64,000 nt of DNA from the NCBI GenBank assembly GCA_948144175.1, contig CANXME010000309.1, positions 1,116,001 to 1,180,000 of the forward strand. Direction: 5' to 3'. This stretch comes from Closterium sp. NIES-65 (lineage: Eukaryota; Streptophyta; Zygnematophyceae; Desmidiales; Closteriaceae). How positions within the stretch are numbered: the first letter of the stretch is position 1; every line of letters begins with the position of its first letter. The translations under genes and the position numbers were made by a program. The notes under the pieces are model-generated. The model had not been told where the DNA came from and did not search any database. It saw only the letters and a list, made by a program, of their open reading frames with translations. Shown piece after piece: positions 46,025-58,423 of the stretch.

Positions 46025-49000
46025 CGGGTCGTCACACGTGGCCCTGATGAGCTGTTCCATGGCCTGATTTGTCCGTTCTGTCTGTCCGTCGGTTTCCGGG
46101 TGGTATGATGAACTGAACTACAGTCGCGTGCCGAATTGCAGCCACAGGTTCCGCCAGAAGTTGCTGGTGAATTTCGTATCGCGGTCGCTGATGATCGCGG
46201 CTGGTATCCCGTGCAGTCGAACGACGGTGGAGATGAAGAGGCGTGTTGTTTCTTCGGCTGTGATTGATTTTTTGCAGGCTGCGAAATGTGCCATTTTCGT
46301 CAGTTGATCGACGACGACAAGGATCGCGTTGTTCCCACTTGCCCCAGCTGGTAACCCCGTGACGAAGTCCATCGTCACCTGCTGCCAAGCACGCTCTGGG
46401 AGTGGTATCGGCTGTAACTGTCTCGCCGGCCGCTGTCGTGATGATTTCATGAGCTGACAAGTGGGACACGATGCCACGTGTCGTTGTACGTCGGTCAACA
46501 TTTCGGGCCAGTAATAATACCGCTGCAGCTGCTGCCGTGTTTTTTCTACTCCAAAATGCCCCGAGGTAACTCCGTCGTGTGCCTCCTGTAGCAGAAATTC
46601 CCGTAGCAGTGTATACCCAGGCACCCAAATGCGGTCAGTCCCGATTTTTATGTAATATACTCCCTTTGCTGCTGCGAACTGCTACGAATTTCCTCCTGTG
46701 AAGAATGGATCCGTTTAGTACCTGTGGGTGAATAGGCCTGTCAGTAGCGGGCTTGTCTGGGCGATTAGTATTGCGCCGATCTGGGCAGTGGGGCGGGTCA
46801 GTGCGTCGGCGATGTTCGAGGCTCCCTTTTTGTAAGTGACCGTGTAGTGAAAGTTGGAGTCGAAGAAATCGAGCCAGCGAATCTGTCATGGGTTGAGGTG
46901 TGGCTGTGCGCGAAGGTACTGTAGTGATTTATGGTATGTCCGTACTATCACGTTCGCGCCAGTCAAGTAACAGCGCCATACTTTGAGCGCGTGCACGATC
47001 GCAAGCATTTCGCGGTCGTGTATCGGGCAATTTTTCTCGGGCGCATGCAGTTTTCGTGATTCGTATGCGATAGGCTGTAGGCCATTGCCAAAATCCTGTA
47101 GTAGTACGGCTCCGATGGCGATATCGCTTGCGTCGGTAACTACTTCGAATGGGCGGTGTGGGTCGGCGATGCGTAGGACGGGCGGTGAACAGAGAACGTT
47201 TTTCAGGGCAGAGAAGGCAGCATGCTCTTTCTCCCCCCACGTAAAAGCGACCACCTTCCTCAGTAAATCCGTAAGTGGGGCAGTTAATCGTGCCATATCG
47301 GGGACGAACCGACGCACATAATTAACGAACCCTAAAAAGCTATGCAGCTCCGTGATGTTCGTTGGGGGATGCCACGCTTTTACCGTATCCAGCTTCTTTG
47401 GGTCGATTTCAATTCCAGCCTCCGAAATAACGTGCCCCAAAAATTCTAACCTATCCTAGAAGAACTCGCACTTGGAACCCTTGATCAGTAATCTGTGCTC
47501 GTCTAAAACCTTAAACACTGCTTCCAGATCTACTAAGTGTTGCTGCTTATCCCGACTGTACACTAGGATGTCGTCAATGTAAACCATTACACATATATCT
47601 AAGAGCGGCCTAAATGCCTCGTTCATGGTCATCTGAAAAGTTGCCGGTGTGTTGGTCAGCCCGAATGGCATCATAGTGTACTCGAACAACCCGTACCTAG
47701 TCCTGAAAGTTGTTTTTGCGCAGTCCGATGGTTCGACCCTAATCTGATGGTAACCTCCCCGTAAATCTATTTTTGAAAAAACCGGTGTTGTTTTGCAGTT
47801 GGTCGATCAGTTCGTCGGCGCGGGGAATGGGGTACCGCGACTTGACTGTTACCCTGTTCAGTGCTCTGTAGTCGATACACATGTGAAAACCCCCGTGTTT
47901 CTTCGGCGTGAATAGTATCCATGCAGCGAACGGTGGCAAGCTCGGTCTGATGAATTTTTTCTCTAGCAGGTAATCTAACTGCTTCCTTAGTTCGTCGAGC
48001 TCGGGCTGTGTCAGTCTGAATTGGCGCTGTACGGTTGGCTGTGCCCCCGGTTCTAATTCGATTCGGTGGTCATGTGCTCGGTGAGGTGGCAGTCCTTCCG
48101 GTAAGTCATCGGGGAAAATCCCGGGATATCCTTTCAACAGTTTCTGTAATTCGGGCGGTACAGCTACCAGCAGTTTCTTGAAATCACTCGGCAGCCCTTC
48201 TTCCTCTACTACTGCGATGTCTACTGCGTACACGTCAGCTCCAGCAGCAACAACCCTTTTCATTGTGATGGCGTTGATGTGTACCGTTGATGACTCGGGC
48301 GACTGCCAGCGAGGTAGCTCGACCCAGTTACCACTACTTCGCACGGTGCAGCTACCCGTCGTCCAATCAATTCGCGGGTTATACTGTCGCAGCCAATCAT
48401 GTCCTAGTAGAATATCGTGCCCATCCAGTGTCGTTGCGAGCATTTCCTGTGTAAACCCGAAATTTCCCCCCCAGCGGACTTTGACTCTTTCTACCTTTTC
48501 CCGTATGGCCGGTGGCGTGCCGTCGACTAAGCGTGCGTCTATCTCCGGTAAACAAAGGCTAAGTGTTAGTTGCAGTTTTCGTGCGGTTGCGGTATTAACT
48601 AAACAGTGGCTTGCTCCTCCGTCGATAAAAATATTTTCTACTACTCCCTGTATTTTCTCGTAGATCAGTACTGGGCAATCCGTCGCTGTACCCTTCTTAT
48701 TCATCCGAGTCCAATCGATAGCATGAATCGGTACTGTGACTCGGTGAGGGTTGGTGGGGTTGGGCGAGCAGGCAAAATCGTCAGTAGTTGGCCCGATTCC
48801 TACTGACTACTGGCGCTTCCCTGCTTTGGAGACTCCCTCCCCTGTTCTGCTCCGCGGTGCCTTAGCTCCTCTGGGCATTCGCTCTTACGATGGCCCGGCC
48901 TGTTGCAAGCAAAGCAACCCCCCTTAAACAGCGCGGCAGCTGCATTTGTCGCAACAGCGTGTACAGTGGCGTGCTCGATCGGTCCCCGAGGACGATGTAA

Positions 49001-49563
49001 AATGTCGATTTTCTCAACGAGCGTGAGAATCTCGTTGAAGTTCTAGAGCCCGCGTAGCATGATTTCGTGCGAGATGTCGGGCTTCAGCCCTCTGACGTAA
49101 CGGTCCACCCACTCCGCTTCGTGCATATAGCTGACTTGCTCGCATAATGCAAGAAAACCACTCGTATAGCTGATCCAAGCTGCCGCCAAGTGAACAATCT
49201 CTGACCCGCCGAAATAGAAGCCGCGATCGGCTCGAAGCGCGCCCAAAGCCCTGCGTACCACGCCTCCCACGTGCTGTATTGGGCGGTCTCGTAGAATGAA
49301 ATCCAAGTGACAACTGGACCCGTGGGCCCTTCCTCTTGCGACGGTGGCTCGTAGGCGCGTGGCGACGTCACGATGACTCGCCACCAGCCCATGGCGGGGC
49401 CCCTTAGCAGCGAAACGGCATACCGAATCTTCGCTGCATCCGACTCGACATAATTCGCGTCGAAGAAGTTCATCGTGAAGACCCACGACTGAACCGTCAG
49501 GCCTCCACGCTGGCTCAGGTCAAAGCAGGGCGGGCGTTGCGGCTTGAGTGGCATTGGTGCCAT
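46025..49563 (-). pseudogene. Chromovirus E gag (part), protease, RT, RNase H, integrase
   Basis: Read right to left. Gag from PMPLKPQRPPCFDLSQ, AKIRYAVSLLRG, to the zinc knuckle CFACNRPGHRKSEC (about 48900-48860). Protease FIDGGASHCLVNTATARKL and LLGHDWLRQYN. Reverse transcriptase QPTVQRQFRLTQPELDELR, FHMCIDYRALN, YIDDILVYS (about 47580). RNase H FEVVTDASDIAIGAVLLQ, integrase zinc finger and core (DFVTGLP, ISDRDTKFTSNFW, HPETDGQTERT) up to the Copia G site at 46024. Lesions include frameshifts near 49080, 47780 and 46880 and a TAG at 47457-47459 (EFF-stop-DRLEF). The catalytic RT box YIDD is kept, unlike in C. Confidence 0.88.
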
Positions 49564-49569
49564 GATGGC

Positions 49570-49831
49570 CTATTCGCCACTTGTCGCCGCGAACTCCACG
49601 TGCCGACGGGCTTCGCGAGGCTCCCGCGGGCTTGGTGCGACCCTGTTTCCTCCCATGCCAGGCATCGGCTGGGCGGCGCCATCGCTGGCTGCGCCTGAGC
49701 ACTGTCCGACGTTGTTGTTTTGTGTTGGTGTGCCGGACGAGATGACGATCGGCTCGTCTAATTGTGCAGATGCATTTGTCGTTGCGTGTGGTGGTGCTGG
49801 AGTGTTCATCGTTGATTGCTGACGCATGGAG
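49570..49831 (-). pseudogene. Chromovirus E gag, middle part
   Basis: MRQQSTMNTPAPPHATTNAS and following residues to a stop at 49570, an extended low-complexity gag segment. It joins the N-terminal part at 57444-57555 once Copia F is removed (AERDS-MRQQST). Confidence 0.8.
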
Positions 49832-49952
49832 TGAGAAATCTGAAACGAGAATGATTGACTGAGGAATGAAAGTGGTACAAATATGCAACCCTAGAAATGT
49901 GTACCCCATATACGCTACCCCACTACACCCTACACAACATTATAATTAGACA
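49832..49952 (-). repeat. Copia F 3' LTR
   Basis: 121 bp with TG...CA ends, TSD TGGAG on its left, polypurine tract (CCCCCATAGG on plus) on its right. Confidence 0.93.
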
Positions 49953-50161
49953 CACCCCCATAGGCAAAGTGGGGGAGAACAAGGGGTCACAAGACCGGTC
50001 AAGCAAAGCAAAGCAAAGCTCAGGGTGGATCACAAAGTCACCACACTGTCCGAGCACAAGTTCAAGGCCAGAAGGCCAGTTCACATGCAGGAGCACATAT
50101 AAATATATAAAGGCTAAACAAGTAAGAGCAGGAGTATATATATGTGACAGTACAAGCAAGG

Positions 50162-53100
50162 TCAAGAGGTTAGCAAGTGAGGCAAGGTAGGCACAAGACC
50201 AAGCTGAGTACAGAAGCGCTGATGATCACAAGGCGCAAGTGTCTTAGTGAAGATATCAGCACTGTTGGCCTCAGAGGCCACGTACGCAAGTCCCAACTGA
50301 CCACGCTGTTGCAGCTCACGAGCAAGAAAGTAGCGGAGAGCAATGTGCTTCGTTCTATGCTCCATGCGCTGCTACCGACACAAGGCCAGCATGGCCTTGT
50401 AGTCTACGTACAGCACCGGAGGAGAACGAGGCGGCTCTACGAGGTCAGTCAGCAGGTAGGTGAGCGAGCGAAGCTCCTGAGCAGCCATGGCCCCGGCGTA
50501 GATCTCAGCCTCACAGCTGGAGCCGAGAACAGAAGACGAGCGAGTAGCCCGCTACGAAACAAAGCCGGAACCAAGACTGAAGGTGTAACCCTGTGACGAC
50601 CGCTGCGTAGTCTGGTCGTCAGCCCAAGAAGCGTCTTCGTGCCCAGTGAGAACCACTGGACTCTGCCCTCCAAGCACTAGCCCCATGCCCAACGTACTGC
50701 ACAAGTACCGCAACACCCTCTTCGCTGCAGCCATGTGCTCTGGTCGGTGTCTCCCAGGAGCAACATAGCGTGCAAGAATGCTAAGAAGGTATGCAAGGTC
50801 AGGTCGTGTGCAGGTCATCAGGTACATGAGGCAGCCAACAAGCTCTAGGTACGGGCCACTCGACTCTACGGACTCATCCGAAGGCAGAGCTGAGAGCAAG
50901 TGGCGAGTAGACAGAGGAGTGGCCTGAGGCGAGGAGTACGTGAAGCCGAAGCGCTGAAGGACCTGCTGCACCATGTGTGACTGAGTCAGGGTAATGGTGC
51001 GGCGTGCTCTGTCCCGGGTGATCTGCAAGCCAAGGTAGCTGCGCATTTCACCTAGGTCTGTGCACGTGTGTCTCTTCTGCAGCCCGGACTTCACGTGGGC
51101 AAGTCCAGCAGTGTCAGCAGTGGCACAGACCAAGTCGTCGACGTACACGAGGATGTAGAACGGCGGCCGAAAAGTGTCGGTGCGTAGAAACACCGACGGG
51201 TCGGCAGTAGAGGGAGCAAACCCAAGAGCCGCAAGCGTAGTCCTCAGTGTGTCGTGCCACTCACGCGGTGCCTGGCGGAGACCGTAGACTGGCCGTCAAA
51301 GGCTCCACTGGGTGCCAGGAGGAAAAGTCCCAGTGAAGCCAGGTGGACGGCGCAGCCAGATCGCCTCGTGCAGGCTACCCTGCAAGAAAGCAGTGCTAAA
51401 GTCAAGAGAGTGAAGCTCGTAGTCGCGTTGGGCAGCTATGTGCAGCAGCACCCGAAGAGTGGTCATCTTCGGGGTGGGAGAGAAGGTCTGAAAGTAGTCA
51501 GCTCCCTGCCGCTAACTAAAGCAACGAGCCACGTACCGCGCCTTGAAGACAGGTGGAGAACCTGGCGGCCGCTTCACCCTGAAGATCCACATGCCACTGA
51601 CGATGTTCTCCCCAGGTGGGGGAACCGCGTCAATGTAGGTGCCTGTGGACTTCCAGGAAGCCATCTCTGCATCCATAGGTGCCTGCCACTGAGATGAGTA
51701 GGGACCCTCTACGGCCTCCGCGTAAGAGCGCAGAGTCGGGATGTCAAGTGCATCCGGGTCTCCCTCAGGGGTAAGCAGTAGGGACACGAGATGAGGTGAA
51801 GCAGCAGCCAGACACTGGAACTCCTCTTGCCTGTCCTCAAGGACGTCCGTGCCAAGAGCACACTCACCCCCGATGTACGGAGGACACACAGACACAGACT
51901 CAGCAATAAGACTAGCTGCGTAGTCTAGACGACAGCGAGCAGCAAAGTCGACGAGCTCAGCAACAAGAGCAGATGTAGCAGTGGACTCAAAGGAGGGGTC
52001 AGTGACGACGGTGGCAAGGAGATGCGTGACAGCGAGACTAGTGGCGTAATCTAGACGATAGCGAGGAGCAAAGTCGATAAGCTCAGCAACCAAGGCAGAC
52101 GCAGCAGTGGACTCAAAGGAAGGGTCCGTGACAACAGTAGCCAGGAGACACGTGACAGTAGGACTGGCAGCACGAAGAGAGTCCGACTCCGGGTCGGCAA
52201 GTGCAGGAAGAGAGGACTCGGGAGGAGAAGGCAAAGGGGCACGCAGGGGAGCAGTGGACGGACGCAGAGACATCCGGTGCGTGCCAGGGACAGGAGGAGG
52301 ACGCTGACGCGAACCGCGACCACTAGCGCGAGCAGGACGAACAGGCGACGTTGGACGAGACGCAGGCTCACGATGCTCAGCAAGACCTCCAGTAGAACGA
52401 GTGTACGGAGAAGGAGCGGGCAGTAGGGAGGCTGGCGGTAACTGTGACTGTGACTGGACAGGCGGTGGACACTCTAAGGAAGGAGGAAGACCAAGAACGT
52501 GCTGAAGGAGCGGAACAAAGCAGGCTGAGGCCGCGGAGCGACTCCAGACACAGCAGGGACAGCACCAGCACCCTCAGCGACACACCAGCACAAACAGCAC
52601 CTCCAGCTGCAGGACCTCCAACAGCACCAGCAGCACCCGCAGCAGGACCGCCGCCAGGACTGACAGCAGTAGCCTCAGCGCCAGCCCCCTCAGCAGCTCC
52701 AGCTCTAGTCGCAACCGCAGGCCCAGCAGCTCCAGCACTCCCAGGACGAGCACCTCCGGGACCGGCGGCACCGGCACCCTCAGCAGCGGAAGAAGCTCTA
52801 GCTCCACGAGTACGCCTCCAGCGCCAGGCAAACCACACGCGCAACTCCTATGGAGAGAGTGGCTCTCGACGAGACAAAGCACCCGGAGAACCTCCAGACC
52901 CAGCACCTCCAGACGTCACACTAGCAGGTCTAGCGGCCGCTGGCTCCGCACCCCCAGTCTCAGTAGCTCCAGAAGCGCCACCCCCAGGCCTTGCACCCTC
53001 GGGCGAAGGACCCCCAGGCTCAGCACCCCTAGTTGCAGCACCCCCAGGCTCACCACCCCCAGTTGCAGCACCCCCAGGCTCAGCATCCCCAGGCTCAGCA

Positions 53101-56100
53101 CCCGTAGGCACAGCACCCACTCGCACAGCACCCCTAAAGTCAGCACCCCCAAGCTCACCACCCGCAGCAGGACCAGAGTCACCAGTAACCTCGACCGGCT
53201 CGACTGCGTCTACCTGAGACACACCTGAAGGAGCAAGACCCTGAGGGGGGAGGGGGTCTACCGGGGGGGGACCTGGCACAAGGAAGAGCGGAGGCAGGGG
53301 GAGGGAAGGAGTGCGGTAGGGGAAGAGACAATAGTAGTGGACCGACTCGTCAAACGTGATGTCCTGGGAGGACAGAACACGACGAGAGGAGGGGTGGTAG
53401 AACTACCACCCTGGTGCGTCAGGGGGGAAGCCAAGGAAGACACAAGGAGCAGCACGAGGGGACAGCTTGTCCGTAGACAAGTCGCGGACAAACGCCCAAG
53501 ATCCCCAGACACGGAACGCAGACGCATCGCTGACCTTCCCTGTCCACAGCAAAGCTGAAGAGGTCTCCGGCATGGAGACCCTGGGGTGAAGGTTGATCTG
53601 ATGCGCCGCGTACCGAACCGCAAACGGCCACAGAAAATGGGGGGCAGCCGCATGCATCATGGACGTACGAGCGACGTCCATGACCATGCCAATGCGGCGC
53701 TCAGCAATCCCATTTTGGTGTGGAGAGTCCGGAAGCGTCAAGGTCTGGCGGATGCCTCGTGCACGGCAGTAGGCTTGCAGAAGGCCAGAGGAGAACTCTC
53801 CGCCTCTGTCAGAGTGTAGACGCAGAACAGGAAAGTCTGAGCCGAAGCTCCTCATGAGCTAGAGACGAGCTGCGCGGATCCAGTCGATCAACACCTCAGT
53901 GACATCACCCTTGCTGCGCAAGGGGAAGACTGTGGTGTAACGCGAGTAGTCGTCAACCACCAGCAGAAAGTAGCGCTCGTGACCCTATCCACGGACGCGG
54001 GCCGGGCCCCACACGTCCATGTAAAGTGTCTGCGGCGGGGCCTCTGTCGGTGGAAACTCAGAGGAACGAGGGGCAGCCCGTAGCCACCCCTCGACACAAG
54101 GGACGCAGGAAGGACCAGGCCCCGGAGGAAGGGGAGGGAGGGACCGGGGAAGATCAGAGACAAGGACATGGGAAGCCATGCCTCGTAGACGAGGCAGGGA
54201 GGGGTGACCAAGACGTTGGTGCCACAGGAGATTCTCTTGAGAATGGAGGCCATACGAGCAGGGGGCAGACTCAGGACCAGACGTGGACGCTGCAGCAAAC
54301 ACCTGACCCGACGCAACTACCTGGCCAGACGCAGGGACAGGAGGAGACTCAGTGGTCAGGGTGTAGAGGCTCGACCCCGGCCGACGCGTAAACGTGGCTA
54401 GGTGTCTACCTGTGCGAGGGTCCAAGGAGTGGGTCACCCGCTGACGCGCAGGAGTAAAGTGGTGAGCCCCTGCATCCTGTAGGTCAGCACCACTCACCAA
54501 GTTCCTAGAGAACGAGGGGAGGTAAAGACCAGACAAGGTGCCACAGGGGGCAGCCGGACACGGGAGGACAGTAGAGAAGTGAGAGAGGATTGGACCTCCA
54601 GAGGGGTCTGCCAGGGAGACTGCAACCGGCCGACCAAGCGGCGTGAGTGTGGTGCGGTCTCGAAAGAAGGAGCGAGAAGCCCCCGAGTCAAGTGTGAAGG
54701 TGAGGGAGGCCGAATCCGACGCGGTACTTGAGAGCGCAAACTCATCAGCACTTGAGGACGCAGACGCATTGGCACTTAGAGCAGCGGCCGCAGTGGCACC
54801 TAGAGCAGCAGCCTCACCAGTACCTAGAGCAGCAGTCTCAATGCCCGGGTCGGGCGGGAAACACCGGTAACAGTCACCCTCATCAAAGTCAAGATCATAG
54901 ATAGCTACACCTGCCCTAGACAACTCTCCCTAGCGGGGGATCTTAGTGGCCTCCGGGAACTGGTGACGCCAAGCGTCCGCAGGCGGCCAAAGCAGCGCTG
55001 GGTGGGGTGGGCACCCCCACACTGCTCATCCGCGTGGTCGCCGGTGCGAAGGACGTAGGTGCACGGACCAAGACCCCCACCACGCTGACGTTGCGCGTAC
55101 CACTCACGTAGCTGCTGAGGTGGGGGGATGTCCCGAGAACACTGCTGTTGCTGCTGCAACTGGCGCTGACTACCACCGGAGCCGCTCTGCTGCGAAGCGC
55201 CACCCCGACCAGCTCCAGCTCCGCCACCACCGCCTCCTCCACCGCCACCACCACCGCCGCCTCCGCTCCCACCGCTACCGCCTCCGCCGCCACCGCCTCC
55301 ATTGCTGCCACCGACACCTCCACCCCTGCCACCACTCCCGCCGCCACCCCCACTCCCTCCGTCGCCTCCACTGCCACCTCCACCACCCCCGCTAGCTCCA
55401 CCCGCGCCCTTGCACCCCTTGCCCTTGCCAGAGCGGCGTCTCCCGCTAGGGGCAGACGCCGCAGCGACCAACTCAAGACCAACGAGGTCGGTCGCAGCAG
55501 CAGAGGCGACAGAGGGCAAAAGGGGGGAAGGGGAACACCCCTCAAAGAGAGGGTCACTACGAGAGGCTCCTACAGCGACTATGCTCTTCTCCGCTGCTAG
55601 GAGGGCCTTCTCTAGGAGGTCAACAGTGAGAGTGGTGGGACAGACTGAGAGGAAGTGGTCCCTGACTACACGAAGGGAGTCAGGGAGGCGGATGACTATG
55701 TAATAGAGAGTGATGTACATGGGGGGGGGTTCTTGGCGCAGAACTCAGCGCGGTAGCGAGTGTCACTAGTGCGGAGGTGCGTAATGAGGTCAGCGATTGT
55801 GGGAAAGGCAGCAAGGTCAGGGAAGAGGTACGGTAGCATGAGGCGGCTCAGTGCAGCAGTGGCAGGGGAAGAGTAGCGCGCAACTACAGCGTCGTACAAG
55901 GTCTGAGCACTCTTGTACTGACTAAAGTGCGCGCGCTTAGTGGTAGGCAGGTGGCGATGCACAGCAAGACGTGCAGCAGCATCGCGCGTGGCCGACTGGA
56001 AGCGAACAGTGGCGTCAACATCAGTAGTAGGGGCAGGAGAGGCGCCAGAGGTGAGGTCAAAGAGAGAGAGACCGTCTGCCCTATCGCACTGTAGGAAAAG

Positions 56101-56178
56101 CTGCAGGTCATATACCAAGACCTCAAAGTCAATGGCCCGACCCTCAGCGTCAAAAGCGAGAACCCTGGGGGTAGCCAT
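50162..56178 (-). pseudogene. Copia F gag-pol, heavily mutated
   Basis: Gag starts at the ATG ending 56178 (MATPRVLAFDAEGRA). Recognisable parts are the Gly-rich spacer (55120-55430 region), zinc knuckle, protease LDSGASRSFF (about 54685), pre-integrase, integrase LHSDRGGEFSSG (about 53810), RT YVDDLVCA (about 51140) and RNase H. There are frameshifts near 55720, 54960 and 52850, stops in integrase (RS-stop around 53860 and G-stop at 53988), and a TAG replacing Trp in GSGFVS-W (50550). A 130-bp tandem duplication is present at about 51940-52160. Confidence 0.9.
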
Positions 56179-56229
56179 GACAGCAGTAGACTAGCAGTGC
56201 TAACTGTAGGAGAGGGGCAGTGCAGTGAG

Positions 56230-57200
56230 AGAAGCGCTGCTCTCACCAGACAGGGCGGTTCGGGCAGCTCGGCAGCACAGCAGCTCGGCAACACGGCGGC
56301 TCGGGCGACTCGGACGGCTCAACAGCAACTGCGGCTCTACGGCACCAGCAGCTCGGCTCCTCAGCCGCTTAGGCGGCTCGGGCGGCTCGGGCGGCTTGGG
56401 CGGTTCGGGCGGCTCGGGCGGCTCGGGCGGCTCAGGCGGCTCGGGCGGCTCGGGCGGCTCGGGTGGTTCGGGCAGCTCGGGCGGCTCGGGCGTCTTGGGC
56501 GGAACGGGCGGCTCGGGCTGCTCGACTCGGTTGCGTAAGGCGGCAGAGCCGCTGGTAGGGCGACGGGGCCGCAAGGTAGGTGGCGGGGCCGCAGTGAGAG
56601 GGGTGGCGGGGCCACAGCGAAGGGCGGCTGGGCCGCAAGGTAGGCGGCGGGGCCGCAAGGTAGGCGGCGGAGCCGCAAGGTAGGCGGCGGGGCCGCAAGG
56701 TAGGCGGCGGGGCCGTAGCGAGAGGGGCGGCGGGGCCGCAGCGAAGGGCGGTGGGGCCGCAGCAACAGGGGCGGCGGGGCCGCAGCGAAGGGCGGTGGGG
56801 CCGCAGAGAAGGGCGGCGGGGCCGCAACGAAGGGCGGCGGGGCCACAGCGAAGGGCGGCGAGGCCGCAGCGAAGGGCGGCGGGACCGCAACGAAGGGCGT
56901 CGGGGCCGCAGTGAAGGGCGGCGGGGCCGCAGTGAAGGGCGGCGGGGCCGGAGCGAAGGGCGGCGGGGCCGCAGCGAAGGGAGGCGGGGCCGCAGCGGAG
57001 GGTGGCGGGGCCGCAGTGAAGGGCGGCGGGGCCGCAGCGAAGGGCGGCGGGGCCGCAGCGAAGGGCGGTGGGGCCGGGTAAGGGCGGCGCCGGGGCCGTA
57101 GGGCTAGGCGACGGGGCCGTAGGGCTAGGCGACGGGGCCGCTAGGGCGATGGGGCCGCTAGGGCGACGGGGCCGCTAGGGCGGCGTGACTAAGTCGCTAG
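56230..57200. repeat. GC-rich tandem-repeat leader of Copia F
   Basis: GGCGGCTCGG-like units near gag (56250-56530), then about 22 copies of a 21-bp unit GGGGCCGCAGCGAAGGGCGG(C) (56570-57080), then GCTAGGGCGACGGGGCC units (57100-57190). Long overlapping frames on both strands are not taken as genes. Confidence 0.85.
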
Positions 57201-57322
57201 GGCGGCTCGACGAGATGAAAGAGAGGAGCGCAACTCGGGCGGAGCGCGCTCCGGGCAGGAAAAAAAAAATCGACTTGGTGGGCCCTAGGCACAGTTCCCA
57301 GTAGGGAACCTGCTCAATACCA

Positions 57323-57443
57323 TGAGAAAACTGAAACGAGAATGATTGACTAAGGAATGAAAGTGGTACAAATATGCAACCCGAGAAATGTGTACCCCAT
57401 ATAGGCTACCCCACTACAACCTACACAACATTATAATTTGACA
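57323..57443 (-). repeat. Copia F 5' LTR
   Basis: 121 bp, with the primer-binding site on its left and TSD TGGAG (57444-57448) on its right. Confidence 0.93.
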
Positions 57444-57555
57444 TGGAGTCACGTTCCGCCGTGAGCGTTGCAATTTCGAGCGCCGAATCTTCAAGTTGGC
57501 GCACGAGACGGTCGAGCTGCTCCTGCGTCAATGTGGCGAGCGTGAATTCGGCCAT
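57444..57555 (-). pseudogene. Chromovirus E gag N-terminus
   Basis: Starts at the ATG ending at 57555, MAEFTLATLTQEQLDRLV, a short coiled coil like that of C gag. It is cut at codon AERDSM by Copia F. 57556-57736 is the leader with the primer-binding site next to the LTR. Confidence 0.8.
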
Positions 57556-57736
57556 GGCGGGGGTGACGGGCGAGCTCAGCGAGAGCCTCGGTCGTGGCCG
57601 TGCATGCTTACGAGAGAGCACTACGAGCGGCAGTGCTGTGTCGATGAGAGACGTCTACCCCCCAAAAAATTGAAATAGTGGGGAAGCGAAGGTGTGGGTG
57701 CGGTCCGAGAGGAGATCGTAGGCTTTGATAACCAAA

Positions 57737-58079
57737 TGTTACGAGTGCAATTGAGTGGACGAACAAGAATTGCACTATCGAAGCAAGAGTACAATGAGCG
57801 AAGGCATGAGCGAAGAATATATAGCGAAACTACAGTGGTAACAGTAATGGACTGTGGTTGTCGCGCGACGGGCCTGGGACTGAGGTTGGGAAAAAGTGTC
57901 GAAGCGGAGGCCCGGAGCGCGGGTTACCCGCCGAGCCGTGAGGTCGGGGTGCGATGTGCGAAGGTGGCGGGCGGATTGTCGATGCTAGGGTGGTGAGTGG
58001 TAACGGCGCTGACTGTGGTGCTACAGTGATGTACGTGTTGAGCAGGGATGCGAAGTAAGGAAAAGGAATTTTCCTTACA
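57737..58079 (-). repeat. 5' LTR of chromovirus E
   Basis: 343 bp, ending at TSD AGACT (58080-58084). A TATA-like GCTATATATTC on the minus strand (about 57815-57825) is a candidate promoter reading into the element. Confidence 0.92.
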
Positions 58080-58084
58080 AGACT

Positions 58085-58423
58085 CAACCTCAACATCAGC
58101 GTTTCCGTTAGCAATTCAGTATTGTGCAATACAAGGCTCTTTGCAAAGCTGTCTCATGGTAACGAGGTATTCTGGGGCGAGTACATCAGACCTCCGCTTT
58201 TTCTTTGTTGGTTTTGGTTCTTTGGTCATCCTAATCACCCAGCAGCAAATTTCACCTTGTTCCACTCTCGCCAGCGCGCGTCGTAATAATGCTCCAACTT
58301 GAATTTATCGTTATTTTTGCTCTAGTTGTTTTTCTTCATGGAAGCTGCATGGCAGCGGTTAGTAGACTGCTTTTTCGCGTGTCTAGGTGGAATCCTCTAC
58401 GTGTAACATAACGAGTGCTTGCA
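58085..58423. other. Gap between chromovirus E and O-fucosyltransferase exons
   Basis: Host sequence with moderate GC and no gene recognised. It should contain the promoter, the 5' untranslated part or an early intron of the O-fucosyltransferase gene. Confidence 0.4.

Larger units (their letters stand above)
49832..57443 (-). mobile_element. Copia LTR retrotransposon F, older and decayed
   Basis: Complete minus-strand Copia element of 7612 bp with 121-bp LTRs differing at about 7 positions (about 6%) and target duplications TGGAG (49827-49831, 57444-57448). Primer-binding site on minus is TGGTATTGAGCAGG, next to the right LTR. It lies in the gag gene of chromovirus E. Its LTRs are shorter than those of B and G and more divergent, so it belongs to a separate subfamily with the same protein architecture. 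Confidence 0.95.
37316..58079 (-). mobile_element. Ty3/gypsy chromovirus E, complete with two nested Copia elements
   Basis: Minus-strand chromovirus with LTRs at 37316-37622 and 57737-58079 and target duplication AGACT at 37311-37315 and 58080-58084. Without the nested Copia elements G (38298-46019) and F (49832-57443) and their extra TSD copies it is about 5.4 kb. Order from right: 5' LTR, primer-binding site (minus TTTGGTTATCAAAGCC, tRNA not identified), gag, protease, reverse transcriptase, RNase H, integrase, remnant chromodomain, polypurine tract, 3' LTR. LTRs differ by about 17 substitutions and a 36-bp deletion in the left copy. It lies between the CDPK gene and the O-fucosyltransferase gene. 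Confidence 0.95.
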
